DNA from: an uncultured Acetatifactor sp.
Lineage (GTDB): Bacteria > Bacillota > Clostridia > Lachnospirales > Lachnospiraceae
Length of the DNA: 64,000 bases
Reading direction: 5' to 3'
Assembly: GCA_910579755.1 (NCBI GenBank)
Contig: CAJTVB010000001.1
Location: 38,902-102,901, forward strand
Shown here: positions 1-7,600 of the stretch, in pieces
Layout: each line of letters begins with the position of its first letter
How positions within the stretch are numbered: position 1 is the first letter of the stretch
Notes under the pieces: model-generated
The model's database searches: none
Seen by the model: the letters and a program-made list of their open reading frames with translations, nothing else
What the model was told of the DNA's origin: nothing
Position numbers and translations under genes: made by a program

Positions 1-636
1 ACGGAAAATCTCCTGTCCGGGGAGAAGTATCAGAAGCTGAAGCGGTGTATTTGTATCAGTATTTTTGACTTTCGTGTGGACGACAGCCCGGAGTATCATC
101 AGGTTTACCGTCTTCGGAATGAAGAGGGAAAGGAGTTTTCGGACCGGTTTGAGGTGCATGTGATCGAGCTGGGGAAGGAGCTGGACGGAAGATCGGCGCT
201 GGATGACTGGATCAGGCTGTTCAATGTAAAACAAAAGGAGGAGCTGAATATGCTGCAGACGAAGAATCCGGGAGTCTTGGAAGCGATTGAAGAGGTAAGA
301 AGAATGAGCTTGGGAAAGGGACTGCGGGCTTTGTATGAGGCCCATCTGAAGGAGGTCAGGGACCGGTGGGCCAGAGAGGACTATGTGCGGATGGAGGGGG
401 AGGAAAAGGGAAGAGCAGAAGGAAGAGCAGAAGGAAGAGCAGAAGGGGAGGCATTAGGAGACTTAAGGCGGAGCAGACAGGTGATACTTGACCTGCTGGA
501 GGAATTGGGAGATGTTCCGGAGGACATTCGCAGCCGCATTAACAACGAAACGGATTTGAAGGTTCTGCAAAAATGGCTTAAAGCGGCGGCCCGGGCGGGA
601 AGTTTTAATAATTTTCGTTCATCGTTCACGGAGTAG
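1..636 (+). CDS. Rpn-family PD-(D/E)XK nuclease/transposase, C-terminal part
   Basis: The reading frame is open from base 1, so the gene is cut by the window edge; a GTG at 76 is internal. Visible are the segment SGEKYQKLKRCICISIFDF and a following EVHVIEL, typical of the middle of Rpn recombination-promoting nucleases (PD-(D/E)XK superfamily), which nick DNA and promote RecA-independent recombination. The catalytic N-terminal core lies outside the window. The C-terminal third is charged and helical, and contains a 12-bp DNA repeat (about 409-446) coding for GRAEGRAEGRAEGEA, a repeat type common in this family. It is followed by a dispersed repeat and then by the unrelated scp operon. The family is sure; activity cannot be judged from this fragment. 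Confidence 0.8.
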   Translation, partial: TENLLSGEKYQKLKRCICISIFDFRVDDSPEYHQVYRLRNEEGKEFSDRFEVHVIELGKELDGRSALDDWIRLFNVKQKEELNMLQTKNPGVLEAIEEVRRMSLGKGLRALYEAHLKEVRDRWAREDYVRMEGEEKGRAEGRAEGRAEGEALGDLRRSRQVILDLLEELGDVPEDIRSRINNETDLKVLQKWLKAAARAGSFNNFRSSFTE

Positions 637-638
637 GA

Positions 639-729
639 GTGTTACTTTTCACGGCTTCGCCGTTCAAAGCAACATGATGCCCAGCGCGTGCTGTCTCGGG
701 TTTTTGTGCAAACAGCGCACAAAAACACC
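639..729 (-). repeat. Dispersed intergenic hairpin repeat, copy 1
   Basis: Read on the minus strand, this stretch resembles 31369-31450 read on the plus strand. Both have a hairpin built on GTTTTTGTGC and GCACAAAAAC with the loop GCTGTTT, then an AGCAC...GCATCATGTT segment and a CGGCGAA.CCGTGAA end. In this copy the 10-bp stem is perfect (700-709 and 717-726). A motif GTTACTTTTCACGG begins at 641. The copy fills the gap between the nuclease tail and the scpA promoter. See the findings for the family as a whole. Confidence 0.7.
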
Positions 730-796
730 TTGCGTCCCCTACCCATGAAGAGTAACGCAGGAGTTACTATTTGCGAAGAAAAACAAACGTTCTTTC

Positions 797-825
797 TTGA
801 AATAGCGTCCAAAAACCTGTACAAT
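797..825 (+). promoter_or_regulatory. Sigma-A-type promoter of scpAB
   Basis: TTGAAA (797-802), a 17-bp spacer and TACAAT (820-825). Transcription would start near 832, leaving a leader of about 60 bases to scpA. Confidence 0.65.
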
Positions 826-895
826 AAAAAGCTGGACGCCGAAGGCCGGTCTGAAATCTGTTCGGGCGAAAAACGGCGGGAGAGAGGAAGTTGAA

Positions 896-1639
896 ATGGC
901 GATACCGGTAAAGCTGGAGGTGTTTGAAGGGCCGCTGGACCTTCTGCTCCACCTGATCGACAAAAACAAGGTTGATATCTATGATATCCCTATCGTGGAG
1001 ATCACGGAACAATATCTGGAATACATCAAGCAGATGGAGACCAGCGATATGAACGTGATGAGCGAGTTCCTTGTAATGGCCGCTACACTGATCGATATTA
1101 AGTGCCGGATGCTGCTGCCCAAGGAAGTAAACGAAGAAGGGGAAGAGGAAGATCCCAGGGCAGAGCTGGTGCAGAAGCTGTTGGAATATAAAATGTACAA
1201 ATATATGTCTCTGGAGCTGAGGGACCGTCAGGTGGACGCGGCCCGGACGCTGTATCGGGAACAGCGGCTGCCTCCGGAGGTGGCCGCCTACCGCCAGCCT
1301 GTGAATTACGAAGAGCTGGTGGGGGATATGACGCTGACAAAACTCCACGAGATATTTAAGTCCATCGTCCGCAGACAGGAGGATAAAATCGATCCCATCC
1401 GGAGCCACTACGGAAATATCGAAAAGGATGAGATCGATATGGATGCCAAGACACTGTATGTGGAGGCATACGCCAGGGAGCATAAGAGCTTCAGTTTCCG
1501 GAGGCTTCTGGAAAAGCAGTCCAGCAGGATGGAGGTTATCGTCACCTTTTTGATTATTCTGGAGCTGATGAAGACAGGAAAAATCAGTATCTGCCAGGAA
1601 AATATTTTTGACGATATTATCATTACTTCAAACCTGTGA
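896..1639 (+). CDS. scpA: Segregation and condensation protein A
   Basis: ScpA is the kleisin of the bacterial SMC condensin; it bridges the SMC heads and binds ScpB, helping to compact and separate chromosomes. The 247-residue length is typical. The N-terminus carries the family hallmark FEGPLDLLLHLIDKNKVDI (about 9-27), followed by the acidic linker EEGEEEDP (about 81-88) and a C-terminal winged-helix region ending in ELMKTGKISICQ. The ATG at 896 follows a GAGAGGAAG Shine-Dalgarno. A sigma-A-type promoter lies about 70 bases upstream. scpB follows in the same transcript, 73 bases after the stop, the usual arrangement for the pair. Confidence 0.95.
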   Translation: MAIPVKLEVFEGPLDLLLHLIDKNKVDIYDIPIVEITEQYLEYIKQMETSDMNVMSEFLVMAATLIDIKCRMLLPKEVNEEGEEEDPRAELVQKLLEYKMYKYMSLELRDRQVDAARTLYREQRLPPEVAAYRQPVNYEELVGDMTLTKLHEIFKSIVRRQEDKIDPIRSHYGNIEKDEIDMDAKTLYVEAYAREHKSFSFRRLLEKQSSRMEVIVTFLIILELMKTGKISICQENIFDDIIITSNL

Positions 1640-1712
1640 ACCAAAGTTTTTTAAGAGGCGGAAGCGAAGAGGATTTGCTGCACGGGGACATGATTGGAGA
1701 GGGAAGGATATT

Positions 1713-2282
1713 ATGGAGAGACAAAAGGCCATGGCGGTGATCGAAGCGGTGCTTTTCACCATGGGTGAGTCTGTAGAGATCAGCAGGCTTGCCGATGTGA
1801 TCGAGGAGGATGTAAAGACCACAAAGGCGATCCTTAAGGAAATGGAGGAAACCTTTCAGGGCGAGGAGCGCGGCATCGGCCTGACGTATTTTGAAAATGC
1901 CGTACAGCTCTGCACCAAAGCACAGATGTATGAATATTTGATCCGGATTGCAAAAGCGCCCCGAAAGATGACGCTGACGGAAACCGTGCTGGAAACCCTT
2001 TCCATTATTGCCTACAGGCAGCCTATTACCAGAGTAGAGATTGAGCGGATCAGAGGGGTGAGCTGTGACCATGCCATTAATAAGCTTCTGGAATACGATC
2101 TGATATCGGAGCTGGGCAGGCTGGATGCACCCGGAAGGCCTCTTCTTTTCGGTACTACGGAGCAGTTTCTGCGTTGTTTTGGCGTGGGAAGCCTGGAGGA
2201 GCTTCCGGAGCTCAATCCGGTTCAGCTGGAGGAATTCAAGCAGCAGGCGGAGGCGGAGGTACAGCTTCAGCTGGATATTTAA
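1713..2282 (+). CDS. scpB: Segregation and condensation protein B
   Basis: ScpB is the winged-helix KITE partner of ScpA in SMC-ScpAB. The product has 189 residues, normal for the family, with the hallmark ETLSIIAYRQPITR.EIE..RGV in the middle and GRPLLFGTT near the C-terminus. The reading frame stays open upstream to a TTG at 1608 inside scpA, but that extra stretch does not look like ScpB. The ATG at 1713 has a GAGGGAAGGA Shine-Dalgarno and gives MERQKAMAVIEAVLF, a normal ScpB N-terminus. Co-transcribed with scpA. Confidence 0.94.
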   Translation: MERQKAMAVIEAVLFTMGESVEISRLADVIEEDVKTTKAILKEMEETFQGEERGIGLTYFENAVQLCTKAQMYEYLIRIAKAPRKMTLTETVLETLSIIAYRQPITRVEIERIRGVSCDHAINKLLEYDLISELGRLDAPGRPLLFGTTEQFLRCFGVGSLEELPELNPVQLEEFKQQAEAEVQLQLDI

Positions 2283-2301
2283 AGCGGCGGGCTGGCTTGG
2301 C

Positions 2302-2331
2302 TTGTAAGCAAAGTAATCCGAGGGATATAAA
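2302..2331 (+). promoter_or_regulatory. Promoter candidate for the carboxypeptidase gene
   Basis: TTGTAA (2302-2307), an 18-bp spacer and TATAAA (2326-2331), about 60 bases before the start codon at 2394. Confidence 0.5.
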
Positions 2332-2393
2332 AGGACATAAAATAGAGAGACGACCTCATATACTGATAGAAAGCCGATTTTCAAGGTTGGAAA

Positions 2394-3782
2394 ATGCGGA
2401 TGAAAAAATGGATATGGGGTCTTTTTTGCGCTCTTTTTTTGACTGCGGCAGGGGCGGCTCTGCCGGCACTTACCGGTGATGCTCAGAGCGGAGCGGCATG
2501 GATGGAGGAAGATTATTTCCCGCCGGCTCCGGAGGCGGACATTTCTCTTTACGCTACGGCAGCGGTACTGATGGATGCGGATTCCGGAAGGATTCTTTTT
2601 GAAAAAAATGCGGAGCAGCCTATGGCCATGGCCAGCACTACAAAGATCATGACCTGCATTATTGTTCTGGAAAACGCGGACCTGGATGAAACCCTGGAGG
2701 TATCTGCCTATGCGGCCAGCATGCCCAAGGTGAAGCTGTATATCCAAAAGGGAGAACAATACACCGTGCGGGACCTTTTGTATTCTCTGATGCTGGAGTC
2801 TCATAACGATTCCGCGGTGGCTCTGGCGGAGCATGTGGGCCGAAAATATCTGACGGGTGAGTGTGCGGACAAATCCGTTGCGGAATATACTGCTCAGGAG
2901 AGCGGTCAGGCGGTGGCGGCCTTTGCCAGACTGATGAACGAGAAGGCCCGGGGACTGGGCTGTCAGAACACGTGGTTTATCACTCCCAACGGTTTGGATG
3001 CCACCCAGGAATATACGCTGGAGGACGGAACCGTGGTGCAGAAAGAGCATTGCACTACGGCGGCGGAGCTGGCCAGGATCATGTCTTACTGTATTCTGGA
3101 ATCTCCCAGGAAGGATGACTTTTTAAAAATTACAAGGACGGAAAGCTACGGCTTCGGGGCAAATGGCAGAAGCTTTTCCTGTGTCAACCACAACGCCTTT
3201 CTGAGCATGATGGACGGAGCGCTGTCCGGGAAGACGGGATTTACCAATAAGGCAGGTTATTGTTACGTGGGATCATTGGTCCGGGACAACAGGACCTTTG
3301 TGGTGGCCCTGCTTGCCTGTGGCTGGCCCAACAATAAAAACTATAAATGGAGCGACACCAGGGAGCTGATGCAGTACGGTATTGAGCATTTCTTTTACAG
3401 AAGCTTTTCAGAGGAGGGGATCGCCTTCGACGAAGAGCTTTTGGGGGAGATTCCCGTGGGAGAGGGACAGACACAGCAGCTTGGACAGAGGGCCTATACA
3501 GGGCTGCACATTATAGAAAAGGCGAAAGAGGACGAAGGGACTGAGTGGGAAGAGGGTCTTTTACTGAGGGACGATGAGGAAATACGGGTGAGATACAGCG
3601 TAAAAAAGGAACTGACGGCTCCTGTGGAGAAGGGGACGCAGGTGGGAACCATCGACTATATGGTGGGTGACACGGTGTATAAGCAGGATGCCATTGTGAC
3701 CGCGGACACCGTGGAGCGGATCGATCTGGAATGGTGCATGCGTCAGATACTGAACTGCTTTTTTTTACCAAAAACCCCTTGA
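2394..3782 (+). CDS. D-alanyl-D-alanine carboxypeptidase (class A, S11)
   Basis: A penicillin-binding protein that removes the terminal D-Ala from peptidoglycan stem peptides outside the cell. A signal peptide covers about residues 1-30. The S11 active-site set is complete: STTK at 81-84 (nucleophile Ser81 and Lys84), SHN at 136-138, and KTG at 280-282. After the catalytic domain comes a PBP5-type C-terminal beta domain (about 340-440) and a hydrophobic end near 447-458 that may anchor it to the membrane. Length 462, slightly longer than usual. Two ATGs (2394 and 2400) are possible; there is only a weak AAGG upstream. It resembles clostridial DacF/DacB; which paralogue cannot be decided from sequence alone. 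Confidence 0.9.
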   Translation: MRMKKWIWGLFCALFLTAAGAALPALTGDAQSGAAWMEEDYFPPAPEADISLYATAAVLMDADSGRILFEKNAEQPMAMASTTKIMTCIIVLENADLDETLEVSAYAASMPKVKLYIQKGEQYTVRDLLYSLMLESHNDSAVALAEHVGRKYLTGECADKSVAEYTAQESGQAVAAFARLMNEKARGLGCQNTWFITPNGLDATQEYTLEDGTVVQKEHCTTAAELARIMSYCILESPRKDDFLKITRTESYGFGANGRSFSCVNHNAFLSMMDGALSGKTGFTNKAGYCYVGSLVRDNRTFVVALLACGWPNNKNYKWSDTRELMQYGIEHFFYRSFSEEGIAFDEELLGEIPVGEGQTQQLGQRAYTGLHIIEKAKEDEGTEWEEGLLLRDDEEIRVRYSVKKELTAPVEKGTQVGTIDYMVGDTVYKQDAIVTADTVERIDLEWCMRQILNCFFLPKTP

Positions 3783-3807
3783 ATCCACAGCACAGGTGTA
3801 GTATACT
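3779..3807 (+). promoter_or_regulatory. Sigma-A-type promoter of the flagellin-like gene
   Basis: TTGAAT (3779-3784), a 17-bp spacer and TATACT (3802-3807). The -35 box overlaps the stop codon of the carboxypeptidase gene. I saw no flagellar sigma-28 pattern here, so expression may be uncoupled from the late flagellar regulon. Confidence 0.6.
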
Positions 3808-3864
3808 GTAACTACATATCCATTCGCAGATTGTGCGGATGTCCGCGAAAAGGGGGCAGAGGTT

Positions 3865-4629
3865 ATGAATATGAGTATATCGGCAGTAAGCCAGATGAAT
3901 TCCATTTATGGAAAGATAGCCAGCGGAAAGCGGATCCAGTCGGCGGCAGATGACGCGGCGGGGCTTTCCATCGTAAACAGATTACAGCAGCAAAGCAACG
4001 GTCTGGAGGTGGGCGCTTCCAATGTGAAGGACGGTATTGGCGTGGCCAATATCAAGGACGGCGCTCTGGGAACCATGACGGATTCCCTTCAGAGAGTCCG
4101 GGAGCTGAGCATCCGGTCCATGAACGGGCTGTACAGCGATTCCGACAGGCGGATGATGCAGAATGAGGTGGATCAGCTGCTGGAAGGAATCGGACATACG
4201 GCTGTGGCCACCCAGTACAACCAGATGAGGCTTTTGGACGGCAGTATGGCGGATATGCACATTGCATCAAATCCGGACGGCACAGGCATGAAGCTCCAGA
4301 TGGAGAACGTGACGCTGAAATCTCTTGGACTCAGCAATTACAGTATCATGGGAGACATTGATCTCAGTGCCATCGATGCCGCCATTGAGAAGATCAGCGC
4401 TTCCAGGAGTCGTACTGGAGCCATGACCAACAGTCTGGAGCACGCTTACAATTACAATAAGAGAGCCTCCCAGGAGCTGATCGGCTCTCAGAGCCGCATT
4501 GAAGATCTGGATATTCCCAAGGCCGTATCCGAGAAGCAGCGGAAAAAACTGCTGGAGGATTATCAGATGGGAATGATGCGGAAGAAAATGAACGACGATT
4601 CCATGGTGCTTAAGCTGTTTACAATGTAA
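3865..4629 (+). CDS. Short orphan flagellin-like protein
   Basis: The product has 254 residues. The N-terminal D0/D1 signature is clear: SGKRIQSAADDAAGLSI (about 20-36), followed by VANIKDGALGTMTDSLQRVRELSI, as in FliC/Hag. The C-terminal D1 helix is present (SRTGAMTNSLEHAYNY, about 181-196), but the last 40 residues are unusual: SRIEDLDIPKAVSEKQRKK and then a Met- and Lys-rich tail ending VLKLFTM, instead of the QANQ..QNVLSLL-like end of filament flagellins. The variable D2/D3 region is almost absent. The gene stands alone between a cell-wall enzyme and a metabolic operon, with its own promoter and a terminator. It could be a minor filament subunit, a cap/junction-like protein or a relict. 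A GGGGGCAGAGG Shine-Dalgarno precedes ATG 3865. Confidence 0.82.
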   Translation: MNMSISAVSQMNSIYGKIASGKRIQSAADDAAGLSIVNRLQQQSNGLEVGASNVKDGIGVANIKDGALGTMTDSLQRVRELSIRSMNGLYSDSDRRMMQNEVDQLLEGIGHTAVATQYNQMRLLDGSMADMHIASNPDGTGMKLQMENVTLKSLGLSNYSIMGDIDLSAIDAAIEKISASRSRTGAMTNSLEHAYNYNKRASQELIGSQSRIEDLDIPKAVSEKQRKKLLEDYQMGMMRKKMNDDSMVLKLFTM

Positions 4630-4709
4630 ATTCCGGCAGGCAATGACTATTGTGGACAGCGCTGTGCAGATCATGCTTGAGATTACAATTGAAATGAAAA
4701 AATAATCAT

Positions 4710-4746
4710 AAAAAATGCAATTCGTTCTATGCGGATTGCATTTTTT
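4710..4746. terminator. Bidirectional rho-independent terminator
   Basis: A 15-bp stem with one mismatch (4710-4724 and 4732-4746), a 7-base loop, and A- and T-runs on either side. It ends the flagellin transcript. Confidence 0.75.
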
Positions 4747-4747
4747 G

Positions 4748-4756
4748 TGGTATACT
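4748..4756 (+). promoter_or_regulatory. Extended -10 promoter candidate of the decarboxylase operon
   Basis: TGG followed by TATACT (4751-4756) right after the terminator stem; no convincing -35 box at 17 bases. The transcript would have a leader of about 140 bases (4763-4905) containing a small hairpin near 4840-4860 (CTGCCGG / CCGGGCAG). No known riboswitch class was recognised. Confidence 0.45.
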
Positions 4757-4905
4757 ACTACAGAAATTGATGATGGGGGCATTTGTCTTTGTATACCTCT
4801 GAAAAGACGGATGCGATGCCGTTGTCGATCCATGTAACTGCCGGTGTTTTCCGGGCAGATACTGATATGTTTGTACTTATATCATATAAATGGAGGACTG
4901 AAAGC

Positions 4906-6336
4906 ATGAGTACTACTTCAAAAGCGAGTCAAAGAATCAACGCTTTACTCGATGACAACAGTTTCGTTGAAATCGGCGCTCTTGTGACGGCAAGGGCCAC
5001 TGATTTCAATATGAAACCAGATGAAACTCCTTCGGACGGGTGTATTACCGGTTATGGAGTTATTCATGGCAAGCCTGTGTATGTATACAGTCAGGATGCG
5101 TCTGTGATGAACGGAAGTGTGGGTGAAATGCATGCAAGGAAAATTGTCGGGCTCTATGATCTGGCCATGAAGACGGGGTCTCCCGTGATCGGGCTGATCG
5201 ATTCCGCAGGCTTAAGGCTGCAGGAGGCCACGGACGCGCTGAATGCCTTTGGAACGATCTATGGAAAGCAGGTCTGTGCTTCGGGTGTTATCCCCCAGAT
5301 TACAGCTGTTCTGGGCAGCTGCGGCGGCGGACTGGCTCTTTTCCCTGCCATGACAGATTTTACTTTCATGGAGGAAAAAAATGGTAAGCTGTTTGTGAAC
5401 GCACCCAACGCGCTGGACGGCAATGTGATTACAAAATGTGATTCTTCCTCCGCTGCATTTCAGTCCCAGGAGAGCGGCCTTGTGGACGCAGCTGCGGATG
5501 AAGCCCAGATTCTGGAAAAGATCCGGGCGCTGATCGCCTTCCTTCCCTCCAACAGCAGCGAGGGCAGCGACATTGTGGAGTGTTCTGATGACCTGAATCG
5601 TGTGAATCCGGAGCTGTCGGGATGTGTGGGAGATACGGCTATCGCCCTTTCCATTCTGGCGGACAACAATGATTTCTTTGAGGTGAAGGCGGACTACGGC
5701 AAGGATATGACGGTGGGCTTTTTGAAGCTGGACGGCGTCACTGTGGGGGCGGTGGCCAACCGCAGCGAGATCTGTGACGAGGAAGGCAAAACCGTGGAGA
5801 AGCTGGATGCGGTGCTGTCCTGCCAGGGCTGTGAGAAGGCGGCAGATTTCGTGAATTTCTGTGATGCCTTTGAGATTCCGGTGCTGACACTGACCAACGT
5901 AAAGGGCTACAAGGCTGATGTGTGCTCTGAAAAAGGAATTGCAAGAGCTGCTGCAAGGCTTACATACGCCTTTGCAAATGCCACCGTGCCCAAGGTTAAT
6001 GTAGTGATCGGCAAGGCGCTGGGAACCGCCGGTATCGCCATGAATTCCAAGGCTATCGGAGCGGATATTACAATGGCCTGGCCTGATGCCCAGATCGGCA
6101 CCATGGATGGGAAGCTTGCGGCCAAGATTATGTATGAGGGTCAGGGAGCCGATATGATCAATGAGAAAGCGGCGGAATATGAGGCGCTGAAGCTGAGCAC
6201 TGCCGGCGCTGCCCGGAGAGGATATGTGGATCAGATCGTGGAGGCTGCCGACACCAGAAAGTATGTGATAGGAGCCTTCGAGATGCTCTTTACCAAGAGT
6301 GAGGATCGTCCCGCAAAAAAGCACGGAACAGTATAG
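4906..6336 (+). CDS. Acyl-CoA-type carboxyltransferase subunit (MmdA/12S-like)
   Basis: A member of the crotonase-fold carboxyltransferase family (methylmalonyl-CoA decarboxylase alpha, transcarboxylase 12S, AccDA-like). Such subunits move a carboxyl group between an acyl-CoA and biotin. The N-terminal half shows RINALLDDNSFVEIGAL (about 10-26), IGLIDSAGLRLQEA (about 92-105) and SCGGGLALFPAMTDFTF; the C-terminal half shows VVIGKALGTAGIAM and ADITMAWPDAQIGTM. At 476 residues it is shorter than the roughly 510-520 of MmdA, and DSAGLRLQEA replaces the more usual DSGGARIQEG, so its substrate is open. The frame runs upstream to 4783, but ATG 4906 has a TGGAGGA Shine-Dalgarno and gives a family-like N-terminus. 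First gene of the Na+-pump operon. Confidence 0.85.
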   Translation: MSTTSKASQRINALLDDNSFVEIGALVTARATDFNMKPDETPSDGCITGYGVIHGKPVYVYSQDASVMNGSVGEMHARKIVGLYDLAMKTGSPVIGLIDSAGLRLQEATDALNAFGTIYGKQVCASGVIPQITAVLGSCGGGLALFPAMTDFTFMEEKNGKLFVNAPNALDGNVITKCDSSSAAFQSQESGLVDAAADEAQILEKIRALIAFLPSNSSEGSDIVECSDDLNRVNPELSGCVGDTAIALSILADNNDFFEVKADYGKDMTVGFLKLDGVTVGAVANRSEICDEEGKTVEKLDAVLSCQGCEKAADFVNFCDAFEIPVLTLTNVKGYKADVCSEKGIARAAARLTYAFANATVPKVNVVIGKALGTAGIAMNSKAIGADITMAWPDAQIGTMDGKLAAKIMYEGQGADMINEKAAEYEALKLSTAGAARRGYVDQIVEAADTRKYVIGAFEMLFTKSEDRPAKKHGTV

Positions 6337-6355
6337 AAAGGGTGATTATAGTAAG

Positions 6356-7159
6356 ATGAAGAAGAAACTTTTAGCTTTGGTGTGCATGATTGCCTGCATC
6401 TTCGGACTGACCGCCTGCGGAGAGGGAGAGACCCTGACAACCTTTCAGCAGCAGAAGGTAGATCTTGCAAAGAACCTGGCTTCGTCTCAGATGGTGCCGT
6501 TTCTAGCTCAGTTTATGGATGACGAGGTGGCGGAGATATTCTCGGAAAGAACGTTGGAAGAGATCGAGTATGTGGTGGGGGATCAGTACGGACTCAATGT
6601 TGACGGTTATGCGTTCTCCACAGCCATTGATTCCTTCCATTCCGCGGCCAAGTCCATGGGAGCCTATGTGGGAACCGGCGAAGTATCCTATAAAATCGAC
6701 GGAGACCAGATCATCGTGGAGGTGGAGGTTTTCGGCGAGAAGAAAAATGCCGTTGCAGAGATTATTTTTTCCAACGATATGTTTATGAGATTGGAATCCG
6801 CGGCATTAAACCCCGTGTCCTCCATGGGAGAGCTGATGGGAAGAGCGGTGTTGAACACACTGATCGGTATGGGAACGGTTTTTGTAGTTCTGATTCTGAT
6901 CAGCCTGATTATTTCCTGCTTCAGCGTGATTCCCAAGCTTCAGGCAAGATCTGAGGCCCGAAAGGCGGCAAAGACGACGCAGGAGACAGGGACAGGCATT
7001 GACAAGGCGCTGACTCAGATCGCAGCTCAGGAGAGCAGCGTAGACGAAACGGACGATCTGGAGCTGGCAGCAGTGATTGCAGCAGCCATAGCGGCAAGTG
7101 AGGGAGCTGCGTCCACCGATGGATTTGTAGTACGTTCTATCAGAAGAAGATATTCATAA
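6356..7159 (+). CDS. OadG-like gamma subunit with lipoprotein N-terminus
   Basis: OadG subunits are small membrane proteins that hold the carboxyltransferase on the OadB pump. Here the product is much longer, 267 residues. It starts with a lipoprotein signal (lipobox LTAC, Cys at about residue 21), followed by an extracytoplasmic domain of about 140 residues, a membrane helix (about 178-202, GMGTVFVVLILISLIISCF) and a cytoplasmic tail ending DLELAAVIAAAIAASEG...FVVRSIRRR, the conserved C-terminus of decarboxylase gamma subunits. ATG 6356 with AGAAAGGGTG is preferred over the in-frame codon at 6299 inside the previous gene. The lipid-anchored outer domain is the odd part; its function is unknown to me. 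Confidence 0.85.
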   Translation: MKKKLLALVCMIACIFGLTACGEGETLTTFQQQKVDLAKNLASSQMVPFLAQFMDDEVAEIFSERTLEEIEYVVGDQYGLNVDGYAFSTAIDSFHSAAKSMGAYVGTGEVSYKIDGDQIIVEVEVFGEKKNAVAEIIFSNDMFMRLESAALNPVSSMGELMGRAVLNTLIGMGTVFVVLILISLIISCFSVIPKLQARSEARKAAKTTQETGTGIDKALTQIAAQESSVDETDDLELAAVIAAAIAASEGAASTDGFVVRSIRRRYS

Positions 7160-7176
7160 AATGGAGGAATAAAGAG

Positions 7177-7551
7177 ATGAAAAATTATACCATCACTGTA
7201 AACGGAAACGTATATGACGTAGTAGTGGAAGAGGGAGCATCCACAGGCGCTCCTGCAGCTCCCAGAGTTCCCAAGGCTCCCGCAGCGCCCAAGGCTGCAG
7301 CTCCTGCGGCGGCGCCCAAGGCGGCAGGTGCGGCAGGCAGCGTGAGAATCGAGGCAGGCGCGGCAGGCAAGGTATTCAAGGTAGAGGCAAGTGCAGGCCA
7401 GGCAGTGAAGGCAGGAGATGCTGTGGTGATTCTGGAGGCCATGAAGATGGAGATCCCTGTGGTGGCACCCCAGGACGGAACCGTGGCCAGCATTGATGTC
7501 TCCGTGGGCGACGCTGTTGAGGCAGGGGCTTTACTTGCAACCATGAACTGA
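7177..7551 (+). CDS. Biotin carboxyl carrier protein of the Na+-pumping decarboxylase
   Basis: A free-standing 124-residue biotin carrier (1.3S/OadA-C type) which shuttles carboxybiotin from the carboxyltransferase sites to the membrane pump. The start MKNYTITVNGNVYDV is typical, then comes an Ala/Pro-rich flexible linker (about 24-55) and the biotinyl domain with EAMKME (87-92); Lys90 is the residue biotinylated in the family. TGGAGGAATAAAG precedes the ATG. No biotin carboxylase subunit is encoded in the window, which fits a decarboxylase or transcarboxylase rather than an ATP-dependent carboxylase. Confidence 0.93.
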   Translation: MKNYTITVNGNVYDVVVEEGASTGAPAAPRVPKAPAAPKAAAPAAAPKAAGAAGSVRIEAGAAGKVFKVEASAGQAVKAGDAVVILEAMKMEIPVVAPQDGTVASIDVSVGDAVEAGALLATMN

Positions 7552-7600
7552 CCGGATGCGGTAAAACCATTTTGCTATAGAGACAACAGGAGGTCAACCA

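Noticed and set aside
1..895. Insertion sequence with inverted ends
   Set aside because: The nuclease belongs to a transposase-like family, but no terminal inverted repeat or target duplication is visible at its 3' side, and the 5' side is outside the window.
1623..3050. 475-codon open frame on the minus strand
   Set aside because: It is the complement of scpB and the carboxypeptidase gene, both certain. Its translation has no recognisable domain.
3785..3864. Sigma-28 promoter before the flagellin-like gene
   Set aside because: No TAAA-N15-GCCGATAA-like pattern; a sigma-A-type promoter is present instead.
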